DNA of 64,000 nucleotides from Bacteroidota bacterium. GTDB taxonomy: Bacteria; Bacteroidota; Bacteroidia; Chitinophagales; Saprospiraceae. Made by a program: the position numbers and the translations under genes. Below the pieces are notes generated by a model. It saw only the letters and a list, made by a program, of their open reading frames with translations. It was not told the DNA's origin and ran no database searches. Positions within the stretch are counted from its first letter, which is position 1. Every line of letters starts with the position of its first letter. Shown here in pieces: positions 35,588 to 43,924 of this stretch. The stretch covers positions 87,390 to 151,389 of the forward strand of contig JAIUPL010000016.1 of NCBI GenBank assembly GCA_020160935.1, given 5' to 3'.

Positions 35588-35788
35588 GATATTTTTCAAA
35601 ACGGCTTTCACCTCCTGCCCATCACATTCGACCACACTCTTCACAATAGCAGGCTTGCATGGATACACAGAGACCCTTTCGATCGCTTACTTATTGCGCA
35701 AAGTATTGTAGACAACATGCCGATTGTATCACGGGATTCGACTTTTGATTTGTATCTGAATGGGTATTCCCAGAAGCGGATATGGTGA
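35588..35788 (+). pseudogene. C-terminal half of a PIN-domain (VapC-type) toxin
   Basis: Directly after the antitoxin TAG, and in the same frame, the sequence reads FHLLPITFDHTLHNSRLAWI, then HRDPFDRLLIAQSIVDNMPI and VSRDSTFDLYL to TGA 35788. HRDPFDRLLIAQ and SRDSTFDLY are the conserved second half of VapC PIN toxins. The first 60-70 residues, with the first catalytic Asp and Glu, are missing and no start codon precedes the fragment, so the toxin is inactivated by a deletion that joined its middle to the antitoxin end. Confidence 0.85.
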
Positions 35789-36005
35789 TGGGCTGGTGTC
35801 AATATCAGCCTCTTTGCTATCAACCAACGTGGAATTAAAAACTTATAAGGGTTGAAATACCTCCCCCCTTTACCGATATTTCCTGATTCTTTCCGCTCCG
35901 CACAGCCTTTCCGTGTCGAAGGGCTGTCGTCCCACCAGCCCTATTCTCCACTTCATGGCTGTGCGTCGCTTTCCTGTGCTCACAGGAGCCGGAAGGACTT
36001 TTCCC

Positions 36006-37487
36006 CTAAACTGGGGGAATCGACAAGACCAGGCGGAAGCCGATGTCGTCGTTGCGGTCTGATGGATGAATAGTTTGGCGGTAAGCAGAGCGGCAGCCCC
36101 ATGCATCGTCATACCAACTACCACCTCGGAGAATGCGGGACAAGCCCTCGTCAAGCCCTGTAGGATTTATCATCGTGCCTTGTTGTAGATGTATTTGATA
36201 GCAGTCTTCGGCATACCAGTCTTCGCACCACTCACATACATTTCCACTCATGTCATACAACCCCAACGCATTACATCGAAACATGTTTACTGGTGTTGTT
36301 TTGCCATACAATGTACCTGTGATGGAATACGGTTGTTTATATTTTTCCGATGCATCAAAGTTCATTTCAACCGGGTCGGCCACATCTTTGCCATTCCCGA
36401 ACCGCACCTTCTTACCTCCCTCCCGCGCAGCATATTCCCATTCAGCCTCCGTAGGCAAGCGATAAGTTTGTCCGGATTTTTTATTCAGCGTCTCTATAAA
36501 TGCTTGCGCCATTTCCCAACTCACACTGTCAACAGGCAAATCCTCCTGCCCAGTAAAATGAGAAGGATTGTTGTCGGCGCCCATAACGGCCTTCCAAAGC
36601 CCCTGCGTCACCGGGTATTTGCACATCCAGAAGTCATCGAGCGTAACCAGGTGTACGGGTTTCTCATGATCGCTTCCTTCTCCAAAAACATCCCCCATCT
36701 CAAAAGTCCCGCCTTTTACAAACACCATGAGTTCGTGAAAAGGATCAATCCGTCTCCGGGCCTCTGCGCTGTGCAGGCCTTTGGGGTATTTTTGAAGATA
36801 CTTAAAAATAGCCTGATCCGTACCCGCGTCATTGGCAAACTCCCAATAGGTATCGTCTGCCTGAACGTCTTCCAGAAACTGGCGCGCATTTTCCGCATAA
36901 AAACCTTGCGGAAATCGGTCAAGGTATTTTTGATAGGCAGCCGGGGTGTTCATTTCCGTGGTTATTTCCCACACATCGCTGTCGGCAGTGCTGGCTTTGG
37001 CCGTAGGCGCTGCCTCGGCAACAGAGGCGCCTTTCATTTCGCCTATTATGGCCATCAAGCCCAGCATGACGTTGTGCCAGGCATCATCAAAAGTTTTCCA
37101 GGCTGAAACCGGCTTCATTCCGGTCGGCAAGCCCTGCAAGCCTGCCAGGGGTGTTTGCTGCCACAGGCAGGGCGACAAGAGTATGGGCACCACCCGAATC
37201 GATTGGGTATTGTGCCGCTCAAGGGCATGCGTTATTTCCTCGTCGTAAAAATAGTCGGAAGCCAGGGCATTAGAACTCAACAAGGCCAGCACGATGTCCG
37301 CCGACTTCAACCTGGATTTGATCGCATCGTCCCAGGCTTCTCCTGGTTGAATTTCTCCATCGTACCATATCTTCACCTGCCCGTTGCGTTCCAGGGGCTT
37401 GATGTGCGCGCGCAAGCCATCCAGAAAAACCCGGTCTTTCTGGGAATAGGCAACAAAAATCTGGACGGGTGTTTTTTCGGCGCTCAT
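36006..37487 (-). CDS. TIR-FGE fusion protein (TIR domain plus formylglycine-generating-enzyme-like C-type lectin fold)
   Basis: 493 residues. An N-terminal TIR domain (about 7-150; VQIFVAYSQKDRVFLDGLR, IQPGEAWDDAIKSRLKSADI) has the probable catalytic Glu84 in ASDYFYDEEI at the position of SARM1 Glu642. A linker (about 175-260) has two repeats of the YLDRFPQGFYAENAR type. The C-terminal FGE/SUMF1-like domain (262-490) has VKGGTFEMGDVFGEGSDHE, RLPTEAEWEYAAREGG, NVCEWCEDWY and ILRGGSWYDDAWGCRSAYR. The Cys pair needed for formylglycine formation is not complete, so the domain probably binds rather than modifies. TIR enzymes cut NAD in many anti-phage systems. The protein lies between two toxin-antitoxin loci. 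No transmembrane segment. Confidence 0.9.
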   Translation of the reverse strand: MSAEKTPVQIFVAYSQKDRVFLDGLRAHIKPLERNGQVKIWYDGEIQPGEAWDDAIKSRLKSADIVLALLSSNALASDYFYDEEITHALERHNTQSIRVVPILLSPCLWQQTPLAGLQGLPTGMKPVSAWKTFDDAWHNVMLGLMAIIGEMKGASVAEAAPTAKASTADSDVWEITTEMNTPAAYQKYLDRFPQGFYAENARQFLEDVQADDTYWEFANDAGTDQAIFKYLQKYPKGLHSAEARRRIDPFHELMVFVKGGTFEMGDVFGEGSDHEKPVHLVTLDDFWMCKYPVTQGLWKAVMGADNNPSHFTGQEDLPVDSVSWEMAQAFIETLNKKSGQTYRLPTEAEWEYAAREGGKKVRFGNGKDVADPVEMNFDASEKYKQPYSITGTLYGKTTPVNMFRCNALGLYDMSGNVCEWCEDWYAEDCYQIHLQQGTMINPTGLDEGLSRILRGGSWYDDAWGCRSAYRQTIHPSDRNDDIGFRLVLSIPPV

Positions 37488-37556
37488 GTGATTTGTATTC
37501 CGGGCAAAAATAGAGAAAACGGGCAGGCTTCAAATAATGGTTCGGATATTTTGCTG

Positions 37557-37587
37557 TTGGCGAGGACAGTAAAAGTGATTACTTTTG
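37557..37587 (+). promoter_or_regulatory. Promoter of the intact toxin-antitoxin pair
   Basis: TTGG (37557-37560), exactly 19 bases, TACTTTTG (37580-37587), 26 bp ahead of the antitoxin ATG. It faces away from the divergent TIR-FGE gene (start 37487). Confidence 0.7.
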
Positions 37588-37613
37588 TTGAATAAACTAT
37601 TACTATCCCAATT

Positions 37614-37811
37614 ATGACAGTCATTTTTCAAATTGAAGCAATGAGCGAACTGGAAGAAATCAGTGCGTGGCTGGCTCAGCGAAAAATCGTAATTCAAAAA
37701 GTAGAATCCGGCAAAATCGGATCAGATGCTTTTTTAAAACGACTGCGCCGCTACAAAATAAACCTGCCTGTCGATTATCGGTTTAATCGCGACGAGGCCA
37801 ATGAAAGGTAA
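37614..37811 (+). CDS. Putative antitoxin of a PIN-domain toxin
   Basis: 65 residues, charged, without hydrophobic segments (MTVIFQIEAMSELEEISAWL ... RRYKINLPVDYRFNRDEANE). It overlaps the PIN toxin start by 11 bases, the usual translational coupling of antitoxin and toxin. I do not recognise a named DNA-binding family; the assignment rests on position, size and overlap. Confidence 0.7.
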   Translation: MTVIFQIEAMSELEEISAWLAQRKIVIQKVESGKIGSDAFLKRLRRYKINLPVDYRFNRDEANER

Positions 37812-38211
37812 ATGTTTTATTGACACCAATTTACTGGTATACGCCATCAGCACTGACGCTGATAAGGCCAACAAAATCGAACTGCTCTTTAGAGAGTCGT
37901 TCGATTTTCTTATTTCCACACAAGTCGTCAACGAGTTTATCAATACTTGTCATCGTAAAAATCTGCTCCCTGTCAACGACATTCGCAGCGTGGTAGAAGA
38001 TTTCCTTTCGTTTTTTGAACTGGCTATTATTCAGGAAAGCACCATTCTTCTTGCCTTGAATTTAAAAGAGCAGTACAATTTTTCTTGGTATGATGGTTTG
38101 ATCGTAGCCACTGCACTGGAAAATGATTGCACACACCTTTTTTCTGAAGATATGCAGCATGGTTTGCTGGTAGAGAAGAGGTTGGCCATTCATAATCCTT
38201 TTGTGCCATAA
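37801..38211 (+). CDS. PIN-domain ribonuclease toxin (VapC type), intact
   Basis: 136 residues with all four acidic residues of the PIN active site: Asp8 (CFIDTNLLVYA), Glu45 (QVVNEFINTC), Asp98 (WYDGLIVATAL) and Asp116 (LFSEDMQHG). It should be a Mg-dependent RNase that cuts tRNA or rRNA when not held by the antitoxin encoded just before it. More AT-rich than the neighbouring housekeeping genes, suggesting transfer. Confidence 0.9.
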   Translation: MKGKCFIDTNLLVYAISTDADKANKIELLFRESFDFLISTQVVNEFINTCHRKNLLPVNDIRSVVEDFLSFFELAIIQESTILLALNLKEQYNFSWYDGLIVATALENDCTHLFSEDMQHGLLVEKRLAIHNPFVP

Positions 38212-38302
38212 CACGTTCCGCATAACCTTTCGGTGCCAAAAGGCTGCTGCCTCTTCTCTTCCCCCTCTACCCATTACTTGCATTTCCAACCATCCAACAC
38301 CC

Positions 38303-38878
38303 ATGAAAAAAAACACCCTCGAATACGTCCATCATCTCATGGACACCGAAAACCAATACGTTCAGAAACTGAACGATATTGTAAAAGAATCGCTGGCCGA
38401 AGAATCGCTGCTTACCCACCAGTTGAAAGAAGAAGACACCGACTCAAAGGCAACCTTCGGAGAGCGTGTGGCCGACAAAGTGGCGCAGTTCGGCGGTAGT
38501 TGGACGTTCATTTTGAGTTTCACCGGGGTACTGGTGGTGTGGATTGTTGTAAATACTGTGATACTCACCAAAGCCTTCGACCCGTACCCCTACATTCTAC
38601 TCAACCTCCTGCTATCATGCCTTGCCGCCCTGCAAGCACCTGTTATCATGATGAGCCAGAACCGGAAAGAGGCGAAAGACCGCGAACGTGCGGAAGACGA
38701 CTACCTCATCAACCTGAAAGCGGAAATTGAAATCCGGCACCTGCACCGCAAAATCGACCTTTCACTGGTGGAGCAATACGAGCATCTGTGCGATATCCAG
38801 CAGAAACAATTAGAAATGCTGGTCGACCTGGAAAAGAAAATAGACGGCTTGTTGCAACGCGAGAAAAAAGCAAAATAG
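38303..38878 (+). CDS. DUF1003 membrane protein
   Basis: 191 residues from ATG 38303. FGERVADKVAQFGGSWTFIL then two membrane helices (about 71-92 and 100-122, ILLNLLLSCLAALQAPVIMM) and SQNRKEAKDRERAEDDYLINLKAE is the DUF1003 core. A coiled-coil tail (about 150-190) ends in Lys-rich residues. The cytoplasmic N-terminal 55 residues are acidic. The function of the family is unknown. Confidence 0.88.
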   Translation: MKKNTLEYVHHLMDTENQYVQKLNDIVKESLAEESLLTHQLKEEDTDSKATFGERVADKVAQFGGSWTFILSFTGVLVVWIVVNTVILTKAFDPYPYILLNLLLSCLAALQAPVIMMSQNRKEAKDRERAEDDYLINLKAEIEIRHLHRKIDLSLVEQYEHLCDIQQKQLEMLVDLEKKIDGLLQREKKAK

Positions 38879-39236
38879 GGCCGCTGAATGTTAAAAAATT
38901 AACGCGCTAACAGGGCCAATTCACCAACACAGTATTTACGAGAAACCTACTCAGGTTCATTCCTTAAAACAAGCATCGTTCTGTATTGCGCGAAATTTTT
39001 CCCGAGATTCCGAATGATGTTTGGCGTTTTTGGAGGCTGAAATGGTTTTTTACAGCCAAAATGAAATGCTTCATGCCTGTTTGCAAAACTTTAACGCATA
39101 GTTTACCATACTTTTTAACCTTTTCTTAACGCCCTGTGTTAGTTTTGCATCGTCAAAAATCAGTTCTGTATTACAACAGACATTACAACCATCGTCATAA
39201 CCACTGAAAGGAATCAAAATCAATCTCTAACCCAGT
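38879..39236. promoter_or_regulatory. 358-bp leader region of the glycosyltransferase with -7 element
   Basis: TAGTTTTG (39140-39147) is a perfect TAnnTTTG; at the -33 position there is only a T-rich CTTTTTAACCTTTTC. A leader of about 80 bases would precede the gene at 39237. The rest (38880-39110) shows nothing coding or repeated. Confidence 0.5.
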
Positions 39237-40784
39237 ATGTACGGTCTCCATTCTCTTTTAGAAGCATTTGAGTATCAAGCCTTTGTAGACTTCGGCTACC
39301 TGATGCTCCTGATCTACTTTATTGCCATGAGCGCAGTGACCCTTTACTGCCTCCTGCAATTCCACCTGCTGTATCTGTACAAAAGATTCCACAAGGAGAA
39401 CCCGTCTATCCAGTACCTGCAATACGACCAGGACGACCAAACGGTTCCTTTTGTGACCGTGCAACTGCCTATGTACAATGAAATGTATGTGGCAGAGCGT
39501 ATCATCGACTACGTAGCAGCACAGGAATATCCGAAAGAACGTTTCGAAATTCATGTGCTCGACGACTCTACCGACGAAACGGTCGGCATCGTGGCTGCCA
39601 AAGTAGCCGCACTCAAAGCCGAAGGATTTAATATCGAGCACGTACACCGTGTGAACCGCCAGGGCTACAAAGCAGGCGCCTTGCAGGAAGCCATGCCACT
39701 CGCCAATGGCGAATACATCGCTATTTTCGACGCCGACTTTACGCCGCGCCCTGATTTCTTGCGCACAACCATGCCTTATTTTGAAAATGACAAAGTAGGG
39801 ATTGTACAAACGCGCTGGGAACACATCAACGCCGACTACAGCCTGCTGACCAAACTCCAGGCCCTGCAACTGAACGTCCACTTCACAGTAGAACAAGCAG
39901 GCCGCTCCTATGGCAACCTGCTGCTCCAGTTCAACGGCACTGCCGGCGTTTGGCGCAAAAAAGTAATCAACGAAGCCGGCGGCTGGCAAAGCGATACCCT
40001 GACGGAAGACCTCGACCTGAGTTTCCGCGCTCAAATCCTGGGTTACAAAATCCAGTACCTGGAAAAACTCGAAAGCCCTGCCGAATTGCCTGTGGAAATG
40101 AACGGCCTCAAAGGCCAGCAGTTCCGCTGGAACAAAGGTGGCGCACAAAACGCCCGCAAACTGCTGCACCTCATCTGGAAAGAAAGCGGTAACAAACTCA
40201 ATATGGTGCAAAAACTGCACGCTACCAGCCAGTTGCTGGCGTATGGCGTGTTCCTGTGGGTGTTCATCGCAGCAGTGAGCAGTATTCCGCTCGCATTTGC
40301 GTTCCGCGAACTGGGCATTTCCACGCACTTCCTATCGTTCTCCGTGCTGGGCCTGTTCTCCGTAGCAGGTATTTCCTACACCGCCAATATCACGGCAGCA
40401 CTGCACCGCACCAACCCGGCTACTTTCTGGGAAAAAGTGCGTTTCTTCGGTCTGTTTATTTCCTTCATGCCGATCTCGATGGGTCTGTCGCTGTACAACT
40501 CCATCGCTGTCATCGAAGGGTACCGCGGCAAGGTTTCCTCTTTCGTTCGTACCCCGAAATTCGGTATCAACGGCGAGCAGAAATCTTTCCAAAAAGCAAG
40601 TTATGTAGCCAAGAAAATTTCGTGGGTAACATATGCTGAAGGCTTTATGGCACTGGTGTTTGCTGCTGCGGTCGTTATCGGTTTGGTTACCGACAATACG
40701 GCATTCGTGCTGTTCCACTCCATGTTGGCTATGGGTTTTGGCACTATTTGCTACTACTCTATCAAGCACTTGAATTTCAAGTAA
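39237..40784 (+). CDS. Membrane-bound family 2 glycosyltransferase (CESA-like)
   Basis: 515 residues. One N-terminal helix (about 17-40), a cytosolic GT-A domain with VQLPMYNEMYVAERIIDYV, the substrate Asp pairs DDSTDE and FDADFTP, the acceptor motif TEDLDLSFRA and the processive-synthase motif QQFRW, then four C-terminal helices (about 330-510). This matches the cellulose-synthase-like group that makes beta-glucans or mannans from nucleotide sugars. No co-transcribed partner (BcsB or similar) is present. Confidence 0.93.
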   Translation: MYGLHSLLEAFEYQAFVDFGYLMLLIYFIAMSAVTLYCLLQFHLLYLYKRFHKENPSIQYLQYDQDDQTVPFVTVQLPMYNEMYVAERIIDYVAAQEYPKERFEIHVLDDSTDETVGIVAAKVAALKAEGFNIEHVHRVNRQGYKAGALQEAMPLANGEYIAIFDADFTPRPDFLRTTMPYFENDKVGIVQTRWEHINADYSLLTKLQALQLNVHFTVEQAGRSYGNLLLQFNGTAGVWRKKVINEAGGWQSDTLTEDLDLSFRAQILGYKIQYLEKLESPAELPVEMNGLKGQQFRWNKGGAQNARKLLHLIWKESGNKLNMVQKLHATSQLLAYGVFLWVFIAAVSSIPLAFAFRELGISTHFLSFSVLGLFSVAGISYTANITAALHRTNPATFWEKVRFFGLFISFMPISMGLSLYNSIAVIEGYRGKVSSFVRTPKFGINGEQKSFQKASYVAKKISWVTYAEGFMALVFAAAVVIGLVTDNTAFVLFHSMLAMGFGTICYYSIKHLNFK

Positions 40785-40793
40785 GGCAAGGGG

Positions 40794-40868
40794 AGTTCAT
40801 AAAATGAGGAAGGGGCCATAAAATGTTCTTGCAGAACATTTTATGGCCCCTTCCTCATTTTATGAACT
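40794..40868. repeat. Perfect 36-bp-arm palindrome with 3-base loop
   Basis: Arms 40794-40829 and 40833-40868 are complementary at all 36 positions around the loop TGC. AGTTCATAAAATGAGGAAGG begins the arm; GGCCATAAAATGTTCT ends it, with the word CATAAAATG used twice. It begins nine bases after the glycosyltransferase stop. Confidence 0.97.
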
Positions 40869-41001
40869 TACAGGGTGGGCGGGGTGGAAATGGGATGGAT
40901 GGTGATTTAAGGCGCCTCCCAATCGCCTATTACGACCGGGTGTGGGTGTTTCGTATTATTTTAGTCTGAAATTTAGAGCAATTCAGGATTATTGCATTCC
41001 A

Positions 41002-42012
41002 ATGGTCAACTTCATTGCAATATTCGGAACGCTGGCATTTTGCCATGCCCTGTTTCTGGCCGTCTTTTTCTGGCGAAGGCAGGAGGGCAATACCTTGTCG
41101 AACCAGTTGCTGGCCTTGTTGTTGCTTGCGCTGGCTGTCCGAATCACCAAATCGGTCATCGGCATTGTCATTCCCGGAACGGGTAAAATTGCTCCGGTAT
41201 TCGGCGTGGCAGGCATGGTACTGATAGGCCCTTTTCTGTGGTTATACTATAAGAGTTTGCTTGACAAATGGGTATCGTTGCCACATCGTGCTTACCTTCA
41301 TTTTGTGTTGCCAGCCTTGTTTGTGGCTGTTTTCCTGTTCATAGATCGGAGAAGGACACCCTTTTTTTATCAATCGGCCGTGCTGCATATGACCATGTAT
41401 ACCACAGCGAGTATATTTCTGTTGTGGCGGGAATTGCAGCAATCGGTATTTGAAAAAAACACCCGACAATGGATGTGGGGGCTCGTTGCCAGTGTTTCCC
41501 TGATTCTGGGCACATACTATGTGCAGTTGATAGTAGATTCCAGCCAGACGTATATCCTGATCACGGCCACGGCAGCCGTCATATTGTACCTGCTGAGTTT
41601 TTGGGGGATGACGCGCATGCGTGTATTTTCAAAAATCAATGTAAACAGGAATGCGGCGATCAATGACAACCAGGCAGAACTGGCCAGCCGGATTGCCCGA
41701 TTTATGGAAGAAGGCAAAGCCTTTACCGACAGACACCTCACTGTGCATAGCCTTGCGGCGCAAATGGATGCGCCCGCTTATCTCATCAGCAAAGTAATCA
41801 ATAGCCAGTTTCAAAAAACCTTTCCCGAAATGCTGCACGATTACCGCATAGCCGAGGCCAGCCGACAACTGCTCGATCCGGCCTTCAACCACCTGAGCAT
41901 GGAAGGGATTGCCCTGGAAAGTGGATTCCAATCTGTTTCGGCATTTTACAAAGCCTTCAAAAAAGTAAAGGGGGTTTCGCCTGCTGAATGGCGGCGGCAA
42001 CACCTCTCCTGA
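41002..42012 (+). CDS. Membrane-anchored AraC-family regulator
   Basis: 336 residues from ATG 41002 (MVNFIAIFGTLAFCHALFLA). About seven membrane segments fill residues 1-215, and a C-terminal AraC/XylS domain (about 235-335) has two helix-turn-helix units (LTVHSLAAQMDAPAYLISKV; LSMEGIALESGFQSVSAFYK and GVSPAEWRR). This 7TM-AraC class is common in Bacteroidota and presumably senses a membrane or external signal; the target is unknown. Confidence 0.92.
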   Translation: MVNFIAIFGTLAFCHALFLAVFFWRRQEGNTLSNQLLALLLLALAVRITKSVIGIVIPGTGKIAPVFGVAGMVLIGPFLWLYYKSLLDKWVSLPHRAYLHFVLPALFVAVFLFIDRRRTPFFYQSAVLHMTMYTTASIFLLWRELQQSVFEKNTRQWMWGLVASVSLILGTYYVQLIVDSSQTYILITATAAVILYLLSFWGMTRMRVFSKINVNRNAAINDNQAELASRIARFMEEGKAFTDRHLTVHSLAAQMDAPAYLISKVINSQFQKTFPEMLHDYRIAEASRQLLDPAFNHLSMEGIALESGFQSVSAFYKAFKKVKGVSPAEWRRQHLS

Positions 42013-42101
42013 TTCGTTGAAAACGGAAAGGTGCGGTTTGGTGATAAGATACACAGCCGATAGGTTTGCCTCGATTTTCATTTCAAACCTGTCCAATCGC
42101 T

Positions 42102-42605
42102 ATGATCACAAGAAAACAGTTTATTCAAACGGCCATCACCGGCGCTTCCGGCGCATTGTTTATTCCAACCTTGTTGCATGCCCAAACGGCCCCGGCAAAG
42201 TCTCCCAAAGGCGACCCGCTCGACAAAACCCTGGTCAAAGAATTTGTCAAGGTAGCCCACAACAATTTTGATCAACTCAAAACCATGCTTACGGAAACAC
42301 CCGACCTGCTGAACGCCGTGCACAATCTCGGCGGCTGGGACTGGGAAGACGCCATTGGTGCAGCCGGGCATGTTGGAGACAGGGAAATGGCCCTTTTCCT
42401 GCTCGAAAAAGGTGCACGGCCTACCATTTGTGTGGCAGCCATGCTGGGCGAACTGAAACTGGTAAAAACTTATATCAAGGCGTTCCCCCACATGAAAGAC
42501 GCTGTCGGGCCGCACAACATTTCGCTGGTACGACACGCCAAAGCAGGTGGTGAGCCAGCAGAAAAGGTGCTGAAATACCTGCAATCGATCGGCGCAAAAG
42601 AGTAG
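42102..42605 (+). CDS. Exported ankyrin-like protein
   Basis: 167 residues from ATG 42102. MITRKQFIQTAITGASGALF resembles a Tat-like or Sec signal (Arg-Lys followed by an Ala/Gly-rich hydrophobic stretch), with cleavage after LLHAQ. The body (KVAHNNFDQLKTMLTETPDL, LNAVHNLGGWDWEDAIGAAG, REMALFLLEKGAR) is an ankyrin-type helical repeat. Such small proteins occur scattered in Bacteroidota; the partner is unknown. Its stop is immediately adjacent to the stop of the convergent lipoprotein gene. Confidence 0.8.
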   Translation: MITRKQFIQTAITGASGALFIPTLLHAQTAPAKSPKGDPLDKTLVKEFVKVAHNNFDQLKTMLTETPDLLNAVHNLGGWDWEDAIGAAGHVGDREMALFLLEKGARPTICVAAMLGELKLVKTYIKAFPHMKDAVGPHNISLVRHAKAGGEPAEKVLKYLQSIGAKE

Positions 42606-43046
42606 TTACAGCCGCTTGTAACGCTCTTCAATAGTCCGATCGATCCCCAGGTGTTCGAGTTTTTCCACGCCACGCTGGGTAAGTGTATCGTTTTTGATGG
42701 TTACCGTAAAATCAAACGTATGCCCTTCCCATTCGCGGTAGTTAAAATATTCCAGGTGCTCGGTGTATTTGTCGCCCTGGAGCGTGTAGGTGCCGCCACC
42801 GCCCGAATAGGCCGCCGTCGTGCTGTCCTTACCCATGTTCAGGTCATGGTTGAAAAAGGCGAAATGAGTCGGGGTAATCATTTTGATCATTTTATTCCGC
42901 GGCTCGAAGGTGGAATAAGTGCTGTCCTTTTCCGTAGAAGTAGCGGAGATGAGTTGCCAGGTGCCCACCAGCGGAAGTTGTTTTTCCGTGGGTTTGTTGC
43001 AGGCAAACAAGGCTGCAAAGAGAAGCAGGAGGGTGCAATATTTCAT
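42606..43046 (-). CDS. Lipoprotein, lipocalin/DUF4488-like
   Basis: 146 residues from ATG 43046 (MKYCTLLLLFAALFACNK), lipobox Cys16. Then LVGTWQLISATSTEKDSTY and beta-strand-rich sequence ending DRTIEERYKRL, the pattern of small Bacteroidota lipoproteins with a lipocalin-like barrel. An alternative start at 43055 adds three residues. No ligand can be named. Confidence 0.75.
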   Translation of the reverse strand: MKYCTLLLLFAALFACNKPTEKQLPLVGTWQLISATSTEKDSTYSTFEPRNKMIKMITPTHFAFFNHDLNMGKDSTTAAYSGGGGTYTLQGDKYTEHLEYFNYREWEGHTFDFTVTIKNDTLTQRGVEKLEHLGIDRTIEERYKRL

Positions 43047-43070
43047 ATCAATCATTTCAATTGGTAAACA

Positions 43071-43352
43071 TTATTTTGATTTGGGATTGATTGCCTGATA
43101 TAATGTATGTGCCCCTAATGCTGCGGCCCCACCGAATACCCAAAATGCCATTGTAATACCCATTGCCGGATTGCCACATCTGATTTTACCAGGCACATGC
43201 TTCGGGTAAAAAAGGGGAGGTAAAATAAAGAAATAGCATACTAACAGCAGCATGAGAATCACACTTTTGGGCAGGCCAACTTTATAGTCGTCCAACAGGG
43301 TATAAATTGCTAACTGAGCAAGTGTAAGAATGCCAATTACATACAGTATCAT
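43071..43352 (-). CDS. Small membrane protein of unknown function
   Basis: 93 residues from ATG 43352 (MILYVIGILTLAQLAIYTLL), three hydrophobic segments (1-19, 30-50, 66-88). Its start overlaps the stop of the methyltransferase gene (ATGA), so it is translated with it. I recognise no family. Confidence 0.7.
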   Translation of the reverse strand: MILYVIGILTLAQLAIYTLLDDYKVGLPKSVILMLLLVCYFFILPPLFYPKHVPGKIRCGNPAMGITMAFWVFGGAAALGAHTLYQAINPKSK

Positions 43353-43891
43353 AGATCGGAAATTTGACGAATGACACTTGCAGCATACATTGGCGCCCGG
43401 CCGTACACAGATGCTCTTTCCCCTGCTTTTTCCACTTTTGAAAATGCTGTATCGGCAAACAACTTTTGCAAACTGCGGAAACTGACCGGATAAGGCACCC
43501 ACTGAGGTACCGGTTTGTCAGTATCATATTCTACAATAATCAACTGACCTTCCGGTTTTAATGCTGCCATCAGGCGTGCAAGTAACGTTTTTTTATCGGA
43601 AACATAGTGCAGGGAATTCGCCATCAAAATTCCATCCAGCGCTTGCCAGGGCAATGGCTGCGCCACAAAATCCAGTTGATACGGTTGAATATCAATGCCT
43701 TGCGGGCGTGGCAATGTCTGCAGCCGAACAGGGTCGCGATCGGAAGCATACACCTTGCTGCCTGCCGCAAGCAAATGCGCCAGTGCAAATGAAAACAAAC
43801 CCGAGCCGCATCCCAGATCGGCCCAAATGGCAGCATTCGGCCGTCCTGAGTGCGCAGGTTGAATCAATGTGATGGCTTCTGAAAGTTCCAT
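43349..43891 (-). CDS. Class I SAM-dependent methyltransferase
   Basis: 180 residues from ATG 43891 (MELSEAITLIQPAHSGRPNA). Motif I is ADLGCGSGLFSFALA, the acidic motif II is VYASDRD, and ANSLHYVSDKKTLLARLMA with LKPEGQLIIVEYD completes the fold. The open frame runs a further 400 bases upstream only because the heptamer repeat there lacks stop codons; that extension is not protein-like. Substrate unknown. Confidence 0.88.
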   Translation of the reverse strand: MELSEAITLIQPAHSGRPNAAIWADLGCGSGLFSFALAHLLAAGSKVYASDRDPVRLQTLPRPQGIDIQPYQLDFVAQPLPWQALDGILMANSLHYVSDKKTLLARLMAALKPEGQLIIVEYDTDKPVPQWVPYPVSFRSLQKLFADTAFSKVEKAGERASVYGRAPMYAASVIRQISDL

Positions 43892-43924
43892 GTTTGCAGG
43901 CTCCAAAACAACGCAAAAAATTTG

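Noticed and set aside
35789..36005. Diversity-generating retroelement template repeat next to the TIR-FGE gene
   Set aside because: Only short hairpins were seen; no second copy of the 3' end with adenine changes and no reverse transcriptase in the window, so it is kept as a question only.
35870..36154. 94-codon minus-strand frame across the end of the TIR-FGE gene
   Set aside because: Out of frame with the FGE domain, which ends normally with GFRLV; shadow frame.
39258..40328. 356-codon open frame antisense to the glycosyltransferase
   Set aside because: Shadow frame without a plausible start region or motifs.
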